Below are positions 26,173 to 34,718 of a DNA stretch of 35,279 nucleotides, piece by piece; positions within the stretch are counted from its first letter, which is position 1, and every line of letters starts with the position of its first letter. Source of the DNA: MGNI01 sp964353875 (GTDB taxonomy: Bacteria > Chloroflexota > Anaerolineae > Anaerolineales > E44-bin32); assembly GCA_964353875.1 (NCBI GenBank), contig CAYGXU010000023.1:1-35279 (forward strand), in the 5' to 3' direction. Below the pieces are notes generated by a model. It had not been told where the DNA came from and did no database searches. It saw only the letters and a list, made by a program, of their open reading frames with translations. Position numbers and translations under genes: made by a program.

Positions 26173-26628
26173 TTACTCCTCGACAAAGGTCTGCGCTTGC
26201 ACCTGCTTAGGGACAAGTCCCAGACCTTGGGCGACCCCAAAGAGAATTGCTTCGGGTCGAGGTGGGCAGCCGGGGATATAGATATCCACCGGCAGGACGT
26301 TTTTCAAACCGCCACAAGTTGCATAGCTGTCATACCAAATCCCCCCACCACAAGCACATGAACCCACCGCGATCACCAGCTTTGGATCTGGAACCGCATC
26401 ATAAAGACGCAATAACCGTTCGCGCACCTGCCTGGTCACTGGACCAGCGACCAGCAATGCATCGGCATGCCTGGGAGTATGGACGAGTTTGATCCCAAAG
26501 CGTTCGCAGTCATAATAGGGCGTCAATACATCCAGAATCTCAATGTCACAACCATTGCATGAGCCGGCGTTGGCATGGTAAACCCAAATCGACTTTTTAA
26601 AGCACCAGTCAAGAAAGCGATTGCTCAT
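26173..26628 (-). CDS. hycG: Hydrogenase small subunit, HycG/HyfI/NuoB-like
   Basis: A 151-residue Fe-S protein. It has GSCNGCDIE (Cys 24, 27), GSCACGG (Cys 91) and PGCPPRPEA (Cys 121), the four ligands of the proximal [4Fe-4S] cluster in NuoB-family proteins. No twin-arginine signal is present, so the catalytic arm faces the cytoplasm, as in formate hydrogenlyase. The ATG at 26628 abuts the TAA of the HycF-like gene with no base between, so translation is very likely coupled. The N-terminus is short, starting with SNRFLDWCFKKSIWVYHANA. Confidence 0.94.
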   Translation of the reverse strand: MSNRFLDWCFKKSIWVYHANAGSCNGCDIEILDVLTPYYDCERFGIKLVHTPRHADALLVAGPVTRQVRERLLRLYDAVPDPKLVIAVGSCACGGGIWYDSYATCGGLKNVLPVDIYIPGCPPRPEAILFGVAQGLGLVPKQVQAQTFVEE

Positions 26629-27162
26629 TTATCTTCCCTCGGCCAGTAGGACATCTTGCATTGCTTTTCTGCGCTTGCATTCCAGACACAAGTTGAGCCA
26701 TTTCATCTCTTCGGGATGAAGCTCAGTTTTGGCGGATAGATCATTGAATACACTCTGAATGGACCGTTTTGTCCCAAGGACGGCATTGCATTCGTCACAA
26801 TAAGTTAGCTTAAGCTTGATTTGAATTGTTAAATCGTCGATGGTAGGCGTAGCGGTCTCAAATTGATCTGTCAAAGTCAGTGCTTTTGTTGGGCACACAT
26901 CTCGGCAGCGCGCACAGTATGTACAACGGGCTAATTCAAAGTTCAGACTTCGATATCCATCCCTGTCCTCCACGATGATGAGGCGCGCCGGGCAAGCATT
27001 GGCACATGCGCCGCAGCCGATGCATTTCTCCACATCCATTTCCGGTTTTCCTCGGAAACCTTCTTCCGGTGGATGCGGTTCGAAAGGATAGCCGAGTGTG
27101 ACTTGCCCGGCCCGAAGACAGAGCAGCGTTTCCTTCAATTCACTGATGACATTCTTAAGCAT
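26629..27162 (-). CDS. hycF: Electron-transfer 2x[4Fe-4S] subunit, HycF/HyfH-like
   Basis: A 177-residue ferredoxin-like protein. Two classical cluster motifs, Cys 47/50/53/57 (CIGCGACANAC) and Cys 80/83/86/90 (CTYCARCRDVC), lie in the central part. The C-terminal half has two further CxxC pairs (Cys 122/125 and 159/162, YCDEC and CLEC). They could form a zinc or rubredoxin-like site, as seen in some HycF/HyfH proteins. It passes electrons between the HycB-like ferredoxin and the HycG-like subunit. Its start is only two bases after the HycE-like stop. Confidence 0.92.
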   Translation of the reverse strand: MLKNVISELKETLLCLRAGQVTLGYPFEPHPPEEGFRGKPEMDVEKCIGCGACANACPARLIIVEDRDGYRSLNFELARCTYCARCRDVCPTKALTLTDQFETATPTIDDLTIQIKLKLTYCDECNAVLGTKRSIQSVFNDLSAKTELHPEEMKWLNLCLECKRRKAMQDVLLAEGR

Positions 27163-27164
27163 AC

Positions 27165-28832
27165 TTAGCTAAACCTTTCTCGAAAACTTTTCAGAAGCTC
27201 ATCCTGCGAGTATATCCTTGTCCTTCCAGAGGCTCGATCGATCACAGCGATCCGTTCTGTGCAGGAGAAACAAGGGTCGATGCTGCCGACGCTGATGGGC
27301 GCATCGGCGATGGACATCCCCTCAAGCATGACCGGGATCGCCTGCAGGTTATTGTAACTTGGGGCGCGGACACGCCAACGATAAGGCTTATGCTCTTTCC
27401 CAGTCAGCACGTAATGATGTGCTTCTCCCCGCGGGGCTTCAACCGAACATAAACCCTCTCGATCGGGCGGGATTTCTGTCATTTCTGCCATGATCGGACC
27501 TGGCGGTATTTTCTCTAAGGCTTTGCGAAGGATTTTGATGGACTCAAATAACTCGCGAACCCGTACCATCGTGCGAGCCCAATTATCGCAGCTTTGCTCT
27601 ACGCAGACCTCAAAGTCAAGCTCGCCATAGGCAGCATAGGGATAATCCGCTCTGGCATCGATCGCTAAGCCAGAACCACGGGCGGTAGGACCTACCACAC
27701 ACAATGCTTTCGCATCTTCATGCGATAATATCCCCGTGCCCTGTAATCTCAATCTCAAGGAACTGTCTTCGAAGATGGCGTCGACGACGGCATTCGCTTC
27801 CCTCTCAATCTGGTCAATGACTTCATGAATCCGCCTCTCGGACCCTTCTGGCAGGTCTCTTGACACACCGCCGATCAGGGCCATACCGTAGGTCTTACGG
27901 TTACCGCTGATAAACTCAGATAACCACATCGCCGGTTCTCGAATTCGCCAGGCTTGCATGAATAAGGTATCGAAACCGATGAAGTGACAGGCGAGACCAA
28001 TCCAAAGCAAATGGCTATGAACGCGCTCCAATTCGAGCAAAATCGTGCGCAAGTATCTTGCCCTGGCCGGGATCTCAATCTCGGCAGCGATCTCCACCGC
28101 TTGGCAATAGCAAATACTATGGACAGCGCCGCAGATACCGCAGATCCGTTCAGAGATAAATACAGTTTGATTGTACGTCAATGCGGCGTCTCCCATCTTC
28201 TCGATACCACGATGGTTGAAGAAGCCGCGGTAATCCATCCCAACGATTTGTTCTCCCTCCACAAAAAGGTTAATGAATGCGGGCTCTTCCAATGTTGGGA
28301 AATAAGGTCCGATGGGCAATACCGATGAATTCTCTGGGGGTGTCCTAAGGATGGGTTTAAAACCAGAAACAGGAGCCGGGCGTTCATTGTAAGGAAAATC
28401 TTTGCGAAGGGGGTAAACACCCTCGGGCCAATCATCAGCCAGGACCAACCTGCGCGGATCAGGATGACCGTCAGGATGAACGCCAATGAGATCTCGCACT
28501 TCACGCTCAGCCCAATTTGCACCTGGGATGAGATGTGTGATGGAATGGATGTGAGGGTCAATTTCATCAACGCTGGTTCTAAGGTAGAGGAAGAGTTTTT
28601 CCCGGTCAAGACCAAAGATTGAGCCAACCTCAAATCCACCGCTGAGTTCACGCTTGTCTATACCTACAGACATAATAAAACGCCCGTTAAGCGTGTCTCG
28701 GATATGCTGAACCGCCAAGACCAAATCGTCTGGCGGGACAGACGCAAAAATGATGTTATCCAGTTTTTTCTCAATCGTGAAGTAGGGTCGGCTTTCTTCG
28801 AATATTGGATCTAATTTCAATGAAGTTGCCAT
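27165..28832 (-). CDS. hycE: [NiFe]-hydrogenase large subunit fused to NuoC-like domain (HycE-like, group 4)
   Basis: A 555-residue protein from the ATG at 28832, with AAAGG eight bases upstream. The first 160 residues are NuoC-like (ANWAEREVRDLIGVHPDGHP, YPLRKDFPY); the rest is NuoD-like. Both nickel-binding pairs are intact: ERICGICGAVHS (Cys 231, 234) and DPCFSCTER (Cys 521, 524). A 28-residue tail follows Arg 527, which fits the extension removed by HycI-type proteases. In complex I these cysteines are lost, so their presence shows a true hydrogenase. The NuoC-NuoD fusion with DPCxxCxxR is the pattern of HycE/HyfG in formate hydrogenlyase. It makes H2 from protons. Confidence 0.95.
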   Translation of the reverse strand: MATSLKLDPIFEESRPYFTIEKKLDNIIFASVPPDDLVLAVQHIRDTLNGRFIMSVGIDKRELSGGFEVGSIFGLDREKLFLYLRTSVDEIDPHIHSITHLIPGANWAEREVRDLIGVHPDGHPDPRRLVLADDWPEGVYPLRKDFPYNERPAPVSGFKPILRTPPENSSVLPIGPYFPTLEEPAFINLFVEGEQIVGMDYRGFFNHRGIEKMGDAALTYNQTVFISERICGICGAVHSICYCQAVEIAAEIEIPARARYLRTILLELERVHSHLLWIGLACHFIGFDTLFMQAWRIREPAMWLSEFISGNRKTYGMALIGGVSRDLPEGSERRIHEVIDQIEREANAVVDAIFEDSSLRLRLQGTGILSHEDAKALCVVGPTARGSGLAIDARADYPYAAYGELDFEVCVEQSCDNWARTMVRVRELFESIKILRKALEKIPPGPIMAEMTEIPPDREGLCSVEAPRGEAHHYVLTGKEHKPYRWRVRAPSYNNLQAIPVMLEGMSIADAPISVGSIDPCFSCTERIAVIDRASGRTRIYSQDELLKSFRERFS

Positions 28833-28849
28833 CAATTAGCCTTTCAACC

Positions 28850-29374
28850 TTAACCTTTCCTAGCTTCATCTCGACGTGAGGGCAAATCGATTAAAGAACT
28901 GATCTCCCCAGTGATGTGTCTGAAGTGCGCAGCAGCGGCCTTTTCTCGAACTCTCTTCATAAGGAGTTCGAATTCCCCAAATACCAGGGCGCGTGCCGAG
29001 CATGTCGCTACACAAGCGGGATCCAGTCCCTTTTCCAGACGGTGAACACACAGGTCACATTTATGCGCCACCTTCCCGACCGGATCAAACATGATCGCCC
29101 CAAACGGACAAGCGATGGTGCATAACCTGCAACCAATGCACTTCATGTGGTCAATCGTTACCGCGTCTTCATTCAAGCGGTGGATCGCATTGGTTGGGCA
29201 GACGAGCGTGCAAGGGCTTTTTTCACAATGGCGGCAGTTCATCGGAATGGCATAGCGCTCATCCACCAGTTGGACAAACATATTCGAGACACCGCCATGT
29301 TCACGTTCGCAAGCTACTTCGCACGCTCGGCAGAAAATGCAGCGGTTAATATCCATGTAGATAACTTTAGCCAT
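28850..29374 (-). CDS. hycB: Four-cluster ferredoxin subunit, HycB/HydN-like
   Basis: A 174-residue protein from the ATG at 29374, starting MAKVIYMDINRCIFCRACEV; the open frame to 29467 overlaps the 3' end of fdhF and is not needed. It carries 16 cysteines in four groups (CIFCRACEVAC, CRHCEKSPCTLVC, CIGCRLCTIAC, CDLC...CVATC), enough for four [4Fe-4S] clusters. This is the DmsB/HycB type electron-transfer subunit. It takes electrons from FdhF and passes them to the HycE/F/G arm. It starts 16 bases after the fdhF stop and ends 17 bases before the hycE-like gene. Confidence 0.93.
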   Translation of the reverse strand: MAKVIYMDINRCIFCRACEVACEREHGGVSNMFVQLVDERYAIPMNCRHCEKSPCTLVCPTNAIHRLNEDAVTIDHMKCIGCRLCTIACPFGAIMFDPVGKVAHKCDLCVHRLEKGLDPACVATCSARALVFGEFELLMKRVREKAAAAHFRHITGEISSLIDLPSRRDEARKG

Positions 29375-29390
29375 AATTACCCATGCTCCA

Positions 29391-31454
29391 TTATGAGTGG
29401 TTGGTGGGTACAATTTTGCATGCGGCCACCTTGTACTCCGGTATCTTCGCTTTCGGATCGAGTGCATCGATCGTCAAGATGTTGGTTTCAGGAAAATGAA
29501 AAGGCATAAAGAGCAGGTTCTCTGCAATTAGGCGGGTGACCTTTGCTTTGGCTTCGACCCCGCCGCGCCGTGTAATCACTTGAGCGGGCTTCCCATCCGA
29601 GATCCCGTAACGTTGCGCCGTGGCGGGATGAATCTGGACGAAAAGCACCGGTTCGCGTGATCTCAACGATTTCGTTCGCCGCGTCATCGCTCCCGCATTG
29701 TAATGCATCACCACTCGGCCAGTGGTTAACATCAAGGGATACTCATCAGAGGTTTCTTCTACTGGCGGGATGTACTCGACCGGTGTGATAACTCCGCGGC
29801 CATCCGGTTTATTAAAGCTATTGGTATAGAGGATGGGTGTTCCTGGGCTATCGGTGGTGGGACATGGCCAGGGGATGCCGCCCAGAGTGGTTTTGGCACG
29901 CTCTGCCGTAATCCCAGCATAACCGGGGACAACATGATTGATCTCTTCGAGGATCTCTTCAATTGTATTGAAGCGGAAAGACTTGCCCATACCCATACCT
30001 TCGGCTAATTCGCAGATGATCTGCCAATCGGGACGCGTACTCCCAGTCGGCTGGATTGCCTGCTCAAACCATTGAACGCGCCGATCGGTGGCTGTTTTCG
30101 TGCCGCGTTTTTCAGCAAAACAAGCCGCCGGGAGAATGACATCAGCCATTTCTGCTGTCTCGGACATGAACAGCTCGATCACCGCCAGGAAATCCAGATT
30201 TTGAAATGCTTCACGCACATGAAGCGCATTCGGGTCAGCAGCGACCGCATTCTCCCCCATGATCAACATGGCGTGCATGTCCCCGCGATATGCGGCGTGG
30301 CTCATTTCGACGACGGTCAGCCCCGCTTTTAATGATAATTCCTGCGGGGAGCATCCCCAAACTGCGGCGAATTTTTCTCTCGCCTGAGTGTCCGCAACCG
30401 GTTGGTATCCTGGATAAACATTGGGCAGCGCGCCCAAATCGCATGCACCCTGCACATTATCTTGTCCTCGGAGCGGGTTGACCCCTGTTCCCGGACGACC
30501 AAGATGACCGCATAGCATGGCAAGGTTGGCGCAATTGATCACCGTCTCGGTACCGCAAGCATGCTGAGTGACGCCCATGCAATAGATGATAGTAGCATTT
30601 TTTGCTTGAGCGTAAGCACGCGCTGCCTGTACGATGCGGTCAGAGGGCACTCGTGTGAGGGATTCGGAATATTGGGGAGTGTATTTTTTAACAACCTGGC
30701 GTAATGCCTCAAATCCAGTGGTACGCTCCTCAACGAAATTCCTGTTGTAAAGGTCCTCCTCGATGATGACATGCATCAAGGCATTGATGAGGCAGGTGTC
30801 GGTCCCGGGTAAAAGTTGAAGGAAAATGTCGGAAGTCCAAGCTGTGGGTGTAAAGCGAGGATCAGCTACAATGAGCGTCGCCCCGCGATCTTTGGCGTCA
30901 AGCACCCATCTGGAAACAATAGGATGGTTTTCAGCGAAGTTGGAGCCAATGACCAGGATGCAGTCTGCATTAACGAAGTCGACGATTGGGTTGGTCATGG
31001 CGCCAGAGCCAAAGGTTGTGACCAGACCGGCCACGGTGGGGCTGTGTCAGAGACGGGCGCAATGGTCGATGTTATTTGTCCCCAACATTCGAGCGAATTT
31101 CTGAAAAAGGTAATTTTCCTCGTTACTGCACTTGGCGGAAGAGAGAAAGCCGATGGCATCGGGACCATATTGGTTACGGACGCGGGCTAAATTGTCCGTG
31201 ATCAACCCCAACGCTTCCTGCCAGGATGTGCGCACAAACCGGCCATTTTCGCGCTTCAATGGAGAATGCAGACGATCACGGTGATAAACGAGCTCGAGAG
31301 CAGCATTGCCCTTTGGACAGAGTGCCCCTTCATTTGTGGGGTGCTCTTTTTGATAGTCTAACCCGGTGATCTTGCCATCTTCGACTGCAATATAAAGCCC
31401 ACATCCAACACCACAATAGGGACAAATGCTGGATACAAGTGAGGAATCTCCCAT
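29391..31454 (-). CDS. fdhF: Selenocysteine formate dehydrogenase H, catalytic subunit
   Basis: A 687-residue molybdopterin enzyme when the UGA at 31049-31047 is read as selenocysteine. It starts at ATG 31454, with GGAGGA seven bases upstream; ATG 31472 would leave no room for it. Before the UGA are the [4Fe-4S] motif CPYCGVGCG...CPKG and HCARL. Codon 136 is UGA, then HSPTVAGLVTTFGSG in the same frame. E. coli FdhF reads CARVUHGPSVAGL with Sec 140 and is 715 residues, so the match is close. The Lys of PKG and the Arg of LRGQDNVQGACDLG, which act with Sec at the active site, are present. It oxidises formate to CO2 and passes electrons to HycB. Translation needs SelA-D and tRNA-Sec, which are not in the window. 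Confidence 0.94.
31018..31034 (-). promoter_or_regulatory. Bacterial SECIS-type hairpin of fdhF
   Basis: On the minus strand GTGGCC pairs with GGTCAC (six pairs, one G-U) around the five-base loop GGTCT. It begins 12 bases after the UGA codon. E. coli fdhF has the same apical loop GGUCU at almost the same distance. In the family SelB binds this loop to deliver Sec-tRNA. Structure and spacing are read directly from the sequence; function is inferred. Confidence 0.85.
31047..31049 (-). other. Selenocysteine UGA codon of fdhF
   Basis: TGA in frame between codons for HCARL and HSPTVAGL, at the position of Sec 140 in E. coli FdhF. The surrounding residues are conserved and the frame stays open for 551 codons afterwards, so this is recoding and not a nonsense mutation. 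Confidence 0.93.
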
Positions 31455-32121
31455 GCTCTGTCCTCCACACATAATTATTAGTTGTTAATTAGATCCGAAT
31501 AATGGGCATCCGTTTCATAAGAACAAACTAAGAATCTGCCCTGGTATGATTGATATTTGAAAAGAAGTTCATCTGTGAATTTCTATTAGTCATATATTAA
31601 CTGTCTCAATCCTATTAAGAAAATGTCAGCTCAGTTTAACCTTATTGGCAACTTTCCACTTCGATGTCGATTCCCAAGATGGGAACATTTTACCAGATCG
31701 CAAATATATTCTTAATATGCTTAAGAGAAAACCAGGGCGAATAGCTTAGGAAATTATAGTGATCGACATGTACCAATATGTCAAAAGAGCTTTTCACTTT
31801 CGCTGATATGAGACGATTTAGTCTGCAGCATACCATCCCGTTATTAAAATAGATCGACTTAAAAGCGCCGTGATATTAATATACGATGTTGCTTACAACG
31901 ATTTTAGAACATCCTAGAAGGCGCAGGTATATCAATTCGTAATGTTTCACGACTGAAATTGTGCCTCTTTTTTACTCCTAAAGAACCTTTCATGAGCTAC
32001 ACGACCACATTTTTCAAGAAATGGAAATTGTCTGCAAAAACATGCTTTTATCAAACGTGTAGTTCGAACCTGCACATCGAATGAAGGTGATTTCTATCCT
32101 TTGCCTATAACTCTCATAAGA
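31455..32121. other. Long leader and regulatory region of the formate hydrogenlyase operon
   Basis: About 670 AT-rich bases between fdhF and the 3' end of surE, with no convincing coding frame and no tRNA. A candidate promoter for fdhF is annotated separately at 31753-31784. No sigma54-type GG-N10-GC element of the kind used for E. coli fdhF was recognised. Small palindromes (such as TATTAATA near 31873) are within what AT-rich DNA would give by chance. Confidence 0.4.
31753..31784 (-). promoter_or_regulatory. Candidate regulated promoter of the fdhF operon
   Basis: On the minus strand TTGACA (31784-31779) and TATAAT (31758-31753) are both perfect hexamers, but the spacer is 20 bases. A perfect dyad, GACAT-N8-ATGTC (31765-31782), lies across the spacer and the -35. 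Long spacers with a dyad are typical of promoters activated by MerR-type regulators. The leader to the ATG at 31454 would be about 290 bases. The elements are seen; their use is inferred. Confidence 0.4.
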
Positions 32122-32907
32122 TTAGAAGTTTGGCGTAAGAGCCAGTCCCCAGCCTTCCATGGAGGCCTGCATATCATATGCTGTCAGATCGAGTTGCAGG
32201 GGGGTGATGGATACGTACCTTTCTGCCAGCGCCCAAAAATCCGTGCCTGGTTCCATCAACCCGGTTGGGCGATCCCCACCAATCCAGTAGTATAAACGAT
32301 TTCGAGGATCTTTCCTCCGAACCAGCTTATCACGATATACTCTTTGTCCCTGCCGGGTGATGCATACGCCGCGCATCTCTTCAAGAGGGATACAGGGGAT
32401 ATTGATGTTCAGCAGGATCCCCTTGGGAAGATTGTAGTGCATGATTTGCCTGACAAGATGCAAAGTAACTTGTGCGGCAGAACTAAAGTCCAACTCATCC
32501 CTTGTGTCACCTTCACCGCCATCAAGTGAAATCGCGATCCCGGGGACTCCAGCGATCGCCGCTTCCATTGCGGCGGTCACCGTGCCGCTGTAGGTCACGT
32601 CATGACTGAGATTAGCCAAAGGATTGATACCGGAGATTACCAGATCGATGGGATCCTTAACAAAACCTAGCAGAGCAAGAGCCACACAGTCCGATGGAGC
32701 ACCATCGGAAGCATAGGCACGAGTGCCATCGGCTAATTTTGTTTCCCAAACGCGCAAGGGTTTATGCATGGTCTTAACGTGCCCGGAGGCAGACCAGTTT
32801 CGATCAGGGGCAAGGACCGTCACAGCGTGTTCTTCTTTCAAATGGACCGTAAGAGCGAGCAATCCGGGCGCCAGGATTCCATCATCATTGGTAAGCAAAA
32901 TGTGCAT
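32122..32907 (-). CDS. surE: 5'/3'-nucleotidase SurE
   Basis: A 261-residue protein of usual length. It begins MHILLTNDDGILAPGL and has NWSASGH, SDGAPSDCVALALLG, ISGINPLANLSHDVTYSGTV and PGIAISLDGG. The metal ligands of E. coli SurE (Asp 8, Asp 9, Ser 39, Asn 92) have equivalents here at Asp 8, Asp 9, Ser 39 and Asn 95. The enzyme removes phosphate from nucleoside monophosphates, and sometimes from short polyphosphates, in stationary phase or stress. GGAGGG lies upstream of the ATG at 32907. The gene is divergent from the secreted protease and has no operon partner. Confidence 0.95.
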   Translation of the reverse strand: MHILLTNDDGILAPGLLALTVHLKEEHAVTVLAPDRNWSASGHVKTMHKPLRVWETKLADGTRAYASDGAPSDCVALALLGFVKDPIDLVISGINPLANLSHDVTYSGTVTAAMEAAIAGVPGIAISLDGGEGDTRDELDFSSAAQVTLHLVRQIMHYNLPKGILLNINIPCIPLEEMRGVCITRQGQRVYRDKLVRRKDPRNRLYYWIGGDRPTGLMEPGTDFWALAERYVSITPLQLDLTAYDMQASMEGWGLALTPNF

Positions 32908-32986
32908 AGGTGCGCGTTCCCTCCAACAGCCATGATTCTACACCAGGACGAGGGTAGTGATGCTTAAAAAAGATTTACCAGGGTTC

Positions 32987-33015
32987 TTGTCCTAATGAAG
33001 CCATTAACCTATACT
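32987..33015 (+). promoter_or_regulatory. Candidate sigma70 promoter of the secreted protease
   Basis: TTGTCC (32987-32992) is 17 bases from TATACT (33010-33015). The start point would be near 33022, about 38 bases before the preferred ATG at 33060. Confidence 0.5.
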
Positions 33016-33059
33016 CTGGCATAATCTTTGCAATCTACTGTTCAGTAAGGAGTATGAAT

Positions 33060-34640
33060 ATGTCTCTTGAACGTACATCATGGGTAAACCTGTTTTTAGT
33101 CATGGGTATTTTATTGATGGCGGGTTTCGCCTGCAATTTCCTCAATGAGGAAGCCTCTCCGACGTCGAGACCGGCAAATACTCAAGCGCCTATTGTGACT
33201 CAGCCTACACTTCAAACGATACCGACAGAGGTGGGGATTGATCAAACATCAGAACCTGCTGTCGGGATGGAGAATACCGAGCTGGCCAAAGCCACTGTGC
33301 AGATCTTCGCGCTCTATGAGGAGGGGGGAGAGTGGCAGGTCGTCTGGACGGGCTCGGGCAGCATCATCACAGCGGATGGGTTGATCCTTACCAACGGCCA
33401 TGTGGTCGATGATCGCTATGATGAATACACAGATCTGGGTATAGCCATCACTGAGCGCACTGACCAACCTCCGGAATTGATGTACCTGGCTGAGATCGCG
33501 ACCGTAGATTACGGGCTTGATTTTGCAGTGATCCGGATTGTAACTGATCTGGATAAGAACCCGGTAGTCGTCAACTTGCCCTATATCGCCTTGGGCGACT
33601 CGGATGGGATAGATATTGGCGACGACTTACGAATTCTTGGGTTTCCCGGGATCGGCGGGGATACGATCACTTTCACAGAGGGAACCGTGAGCGGTTTCAC
33701 CCAGGAGCGTGGGATCGAAGGACGAGCCTGGATTAAAACCGATGCCACCATCGCGGGAGGGAACAGTGGCGGCCTGGCGGCCAGTAGCAATGGATTGCTT
33801 ATTGGTGTTCCCACGCAAGCTTCTGCGGGCGGGGATCAAGTCGTTGATTGTCGCCCTGTCGCGGATACAAACCGGGATGGTTACGTGGACGAGAATGACA
33901 CCTGTGTCCCCATCGGCGGTTTCCTCAATGGTCTGCGACCGATCAACTTGGCCGTACCGCTGATTGAAGCAGCTATCAACCAGCAGGAGTATGTTTCTGG
34001 GCTACAACCTGCGGATATGCCTATTGGGGATTACGATCTTAGCAATGTTGATTTCTCTTTTTTGGAATTTGCTGATGGTGTCACCGAGGATGACCAACCC
34101 ACCCAATTGTGGTACGCCCTCCCCTCAGGAACGACGGAAATTTATGCCTTCTGGAATTATGTGGGGATGGCCGATGGGCTGAATTGGTCTGCTTATTGGT
34201 ATGTCAATCAGGAATTGAATGAAGAAGTCAGTTTCATCGACATCCCCTGGCAAGGCGGCGAAGAGGGGAGTTGGTGGGTATCGATTTCGAACGAGTCAGG
34301 TTTAGCGGATGGCCTGTATGAACTCATCTTACAAGTCGAGGGCGAGACCATGGTGAGTGACGCCATTTATGTCGGCGGCAATCGGAGCTCGGTGGATTTC
34401 ACCATCATCAATGATTCCTCACACACCATTTGCTATGTGCTTCTTTCTCCATCGGAGGCGCAAAACTGGGGGCAGGATGAGCTGGGTGCGGAGGAAGTCA
34501 TCGAGGCAGGGTACGAGCGTGCTATACCGTTGGTTACCGGTGTGTATGACCTATATATGGCGGATTGTGACGAGAATGACCTTTATGAACAATCTGATAT
34601 TGAGGTTACTGAGAACATGACCTTTACTCTCACGGATTAG
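33060..34640 (+). CDS. Secreted trypsin-like (S1C) serine protease lipoprotein
   Basis: A 526-residue lipoprotein. ATGs lie at 33054 and 33060; AAGGAG (33047-33052) is one base from the first and seven from the second, so 33060 is preferred. A signal peptide ends in a lipobox (LMAGFAC, Cys 25), then a Thr/Pro linker. The protease domain has GSGSIITADGLILTNGHVV (His 114), DYGLDFAVIRI (Asp 154) and ATIAGGNSGG (Ser 236), a full catalytic triad as in DegP-type enzymes. No PDZ domain is seen. Between protease and tail is DTNRDGYVDENDTC (from Asp 269), a calcium-loop motif. The C-terminal 230 residues are beta-rich, with no known domain. It probably degrades or senses proteins outside the membrane. 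Confidence 0.88.
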   Translation: MSLERTSWVNLFLVMGILLMAGFACNFLNEEASPTSRPANTQAPIVTQPTLQTIPTEVGIDQTSEPAVGMENTELAKATVQIFALYEEGGEWQVVWTGSGSIITADGLILTNGHVVDDRYDEYTDLGIAITERTDQPPELMYLAEIATVDYGLDFAVIRIVTDLDKNPVVVNLPYIALGDSDGIDIGDDLRILGFPGIGGDTITFTEGTVSGFTQERGIEGRAWIKTDATIAGGNSGGLAASSNGLLIGVPTQASAGGDQVVDCRPVADTNRDGYVDENDTCVPIGGFLNGLRPINLAVPLIEAAINQQEYVSGLQPADMPIGDYDLSNVDFSFLEFADGVTEDDQPTQLWYALPSGTTEIYAFWNYVGMADGLNWSAYWYVNQELNEEVSFIDIPWQGGEEGSWWVSISNESGLADGLYELILQVEGETMVSDAIYVGGNRSSVDFTIINDSSHTICYVLLSPSEAQNWGQDELGAEEVIEAGYERAIPLVTGVYDLYMADCDENDLYEQSDIEVTENMTFTLTD

Positions 34641-34687
34641 GAGAGACAGCTATCCATTAATGAGAATCTCTTAAGGTAATTCATTTT

Positions 34688-34718
34688 CCCTGCCGCAGGT
34701 TATTGACCTGCGGCAGGG
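34688..34718 (+). terminator. Terminator-like hairpin after the protease gene
   Basis: CCCTGCCGCAGGT (34688-34700) and ACCTGCGGCAGGG (34706-34718) form a perfect 13-base-pair stem with a TATTG loop. It is 47 bases after the stop codon. It is followed by GTATTATAT, not a clean T-run, so intrinsic termination is probable and not certain. Confidence 0.6.

Noticed and set aside
21644..28832. Respiratory complex I (nuo) operon
   Set aside because: The large subunit keeps both Ni-binding CxxC pairs and a cleavable tail, and fdhF, a HycB-like ferredoxin and hycI are in the cluster; NADH-binding subunits are absent.
31035..31049. A nonsense or frameshift mutation making fdhF a pseudogene
   Set aside because: The frame is the same on both sides, the codon is UGA, it lies exactly at the catalytic Sec position, and a SECIS-type hairpin follows.
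32061..32070. GTTCGAAC, reminiscent of a tRNA T-loop, considered as a possible tRNA-Sec
   Set aside because: Flanking bases cannot pair as a T-stem on either strand, and no acceptor stem is found.
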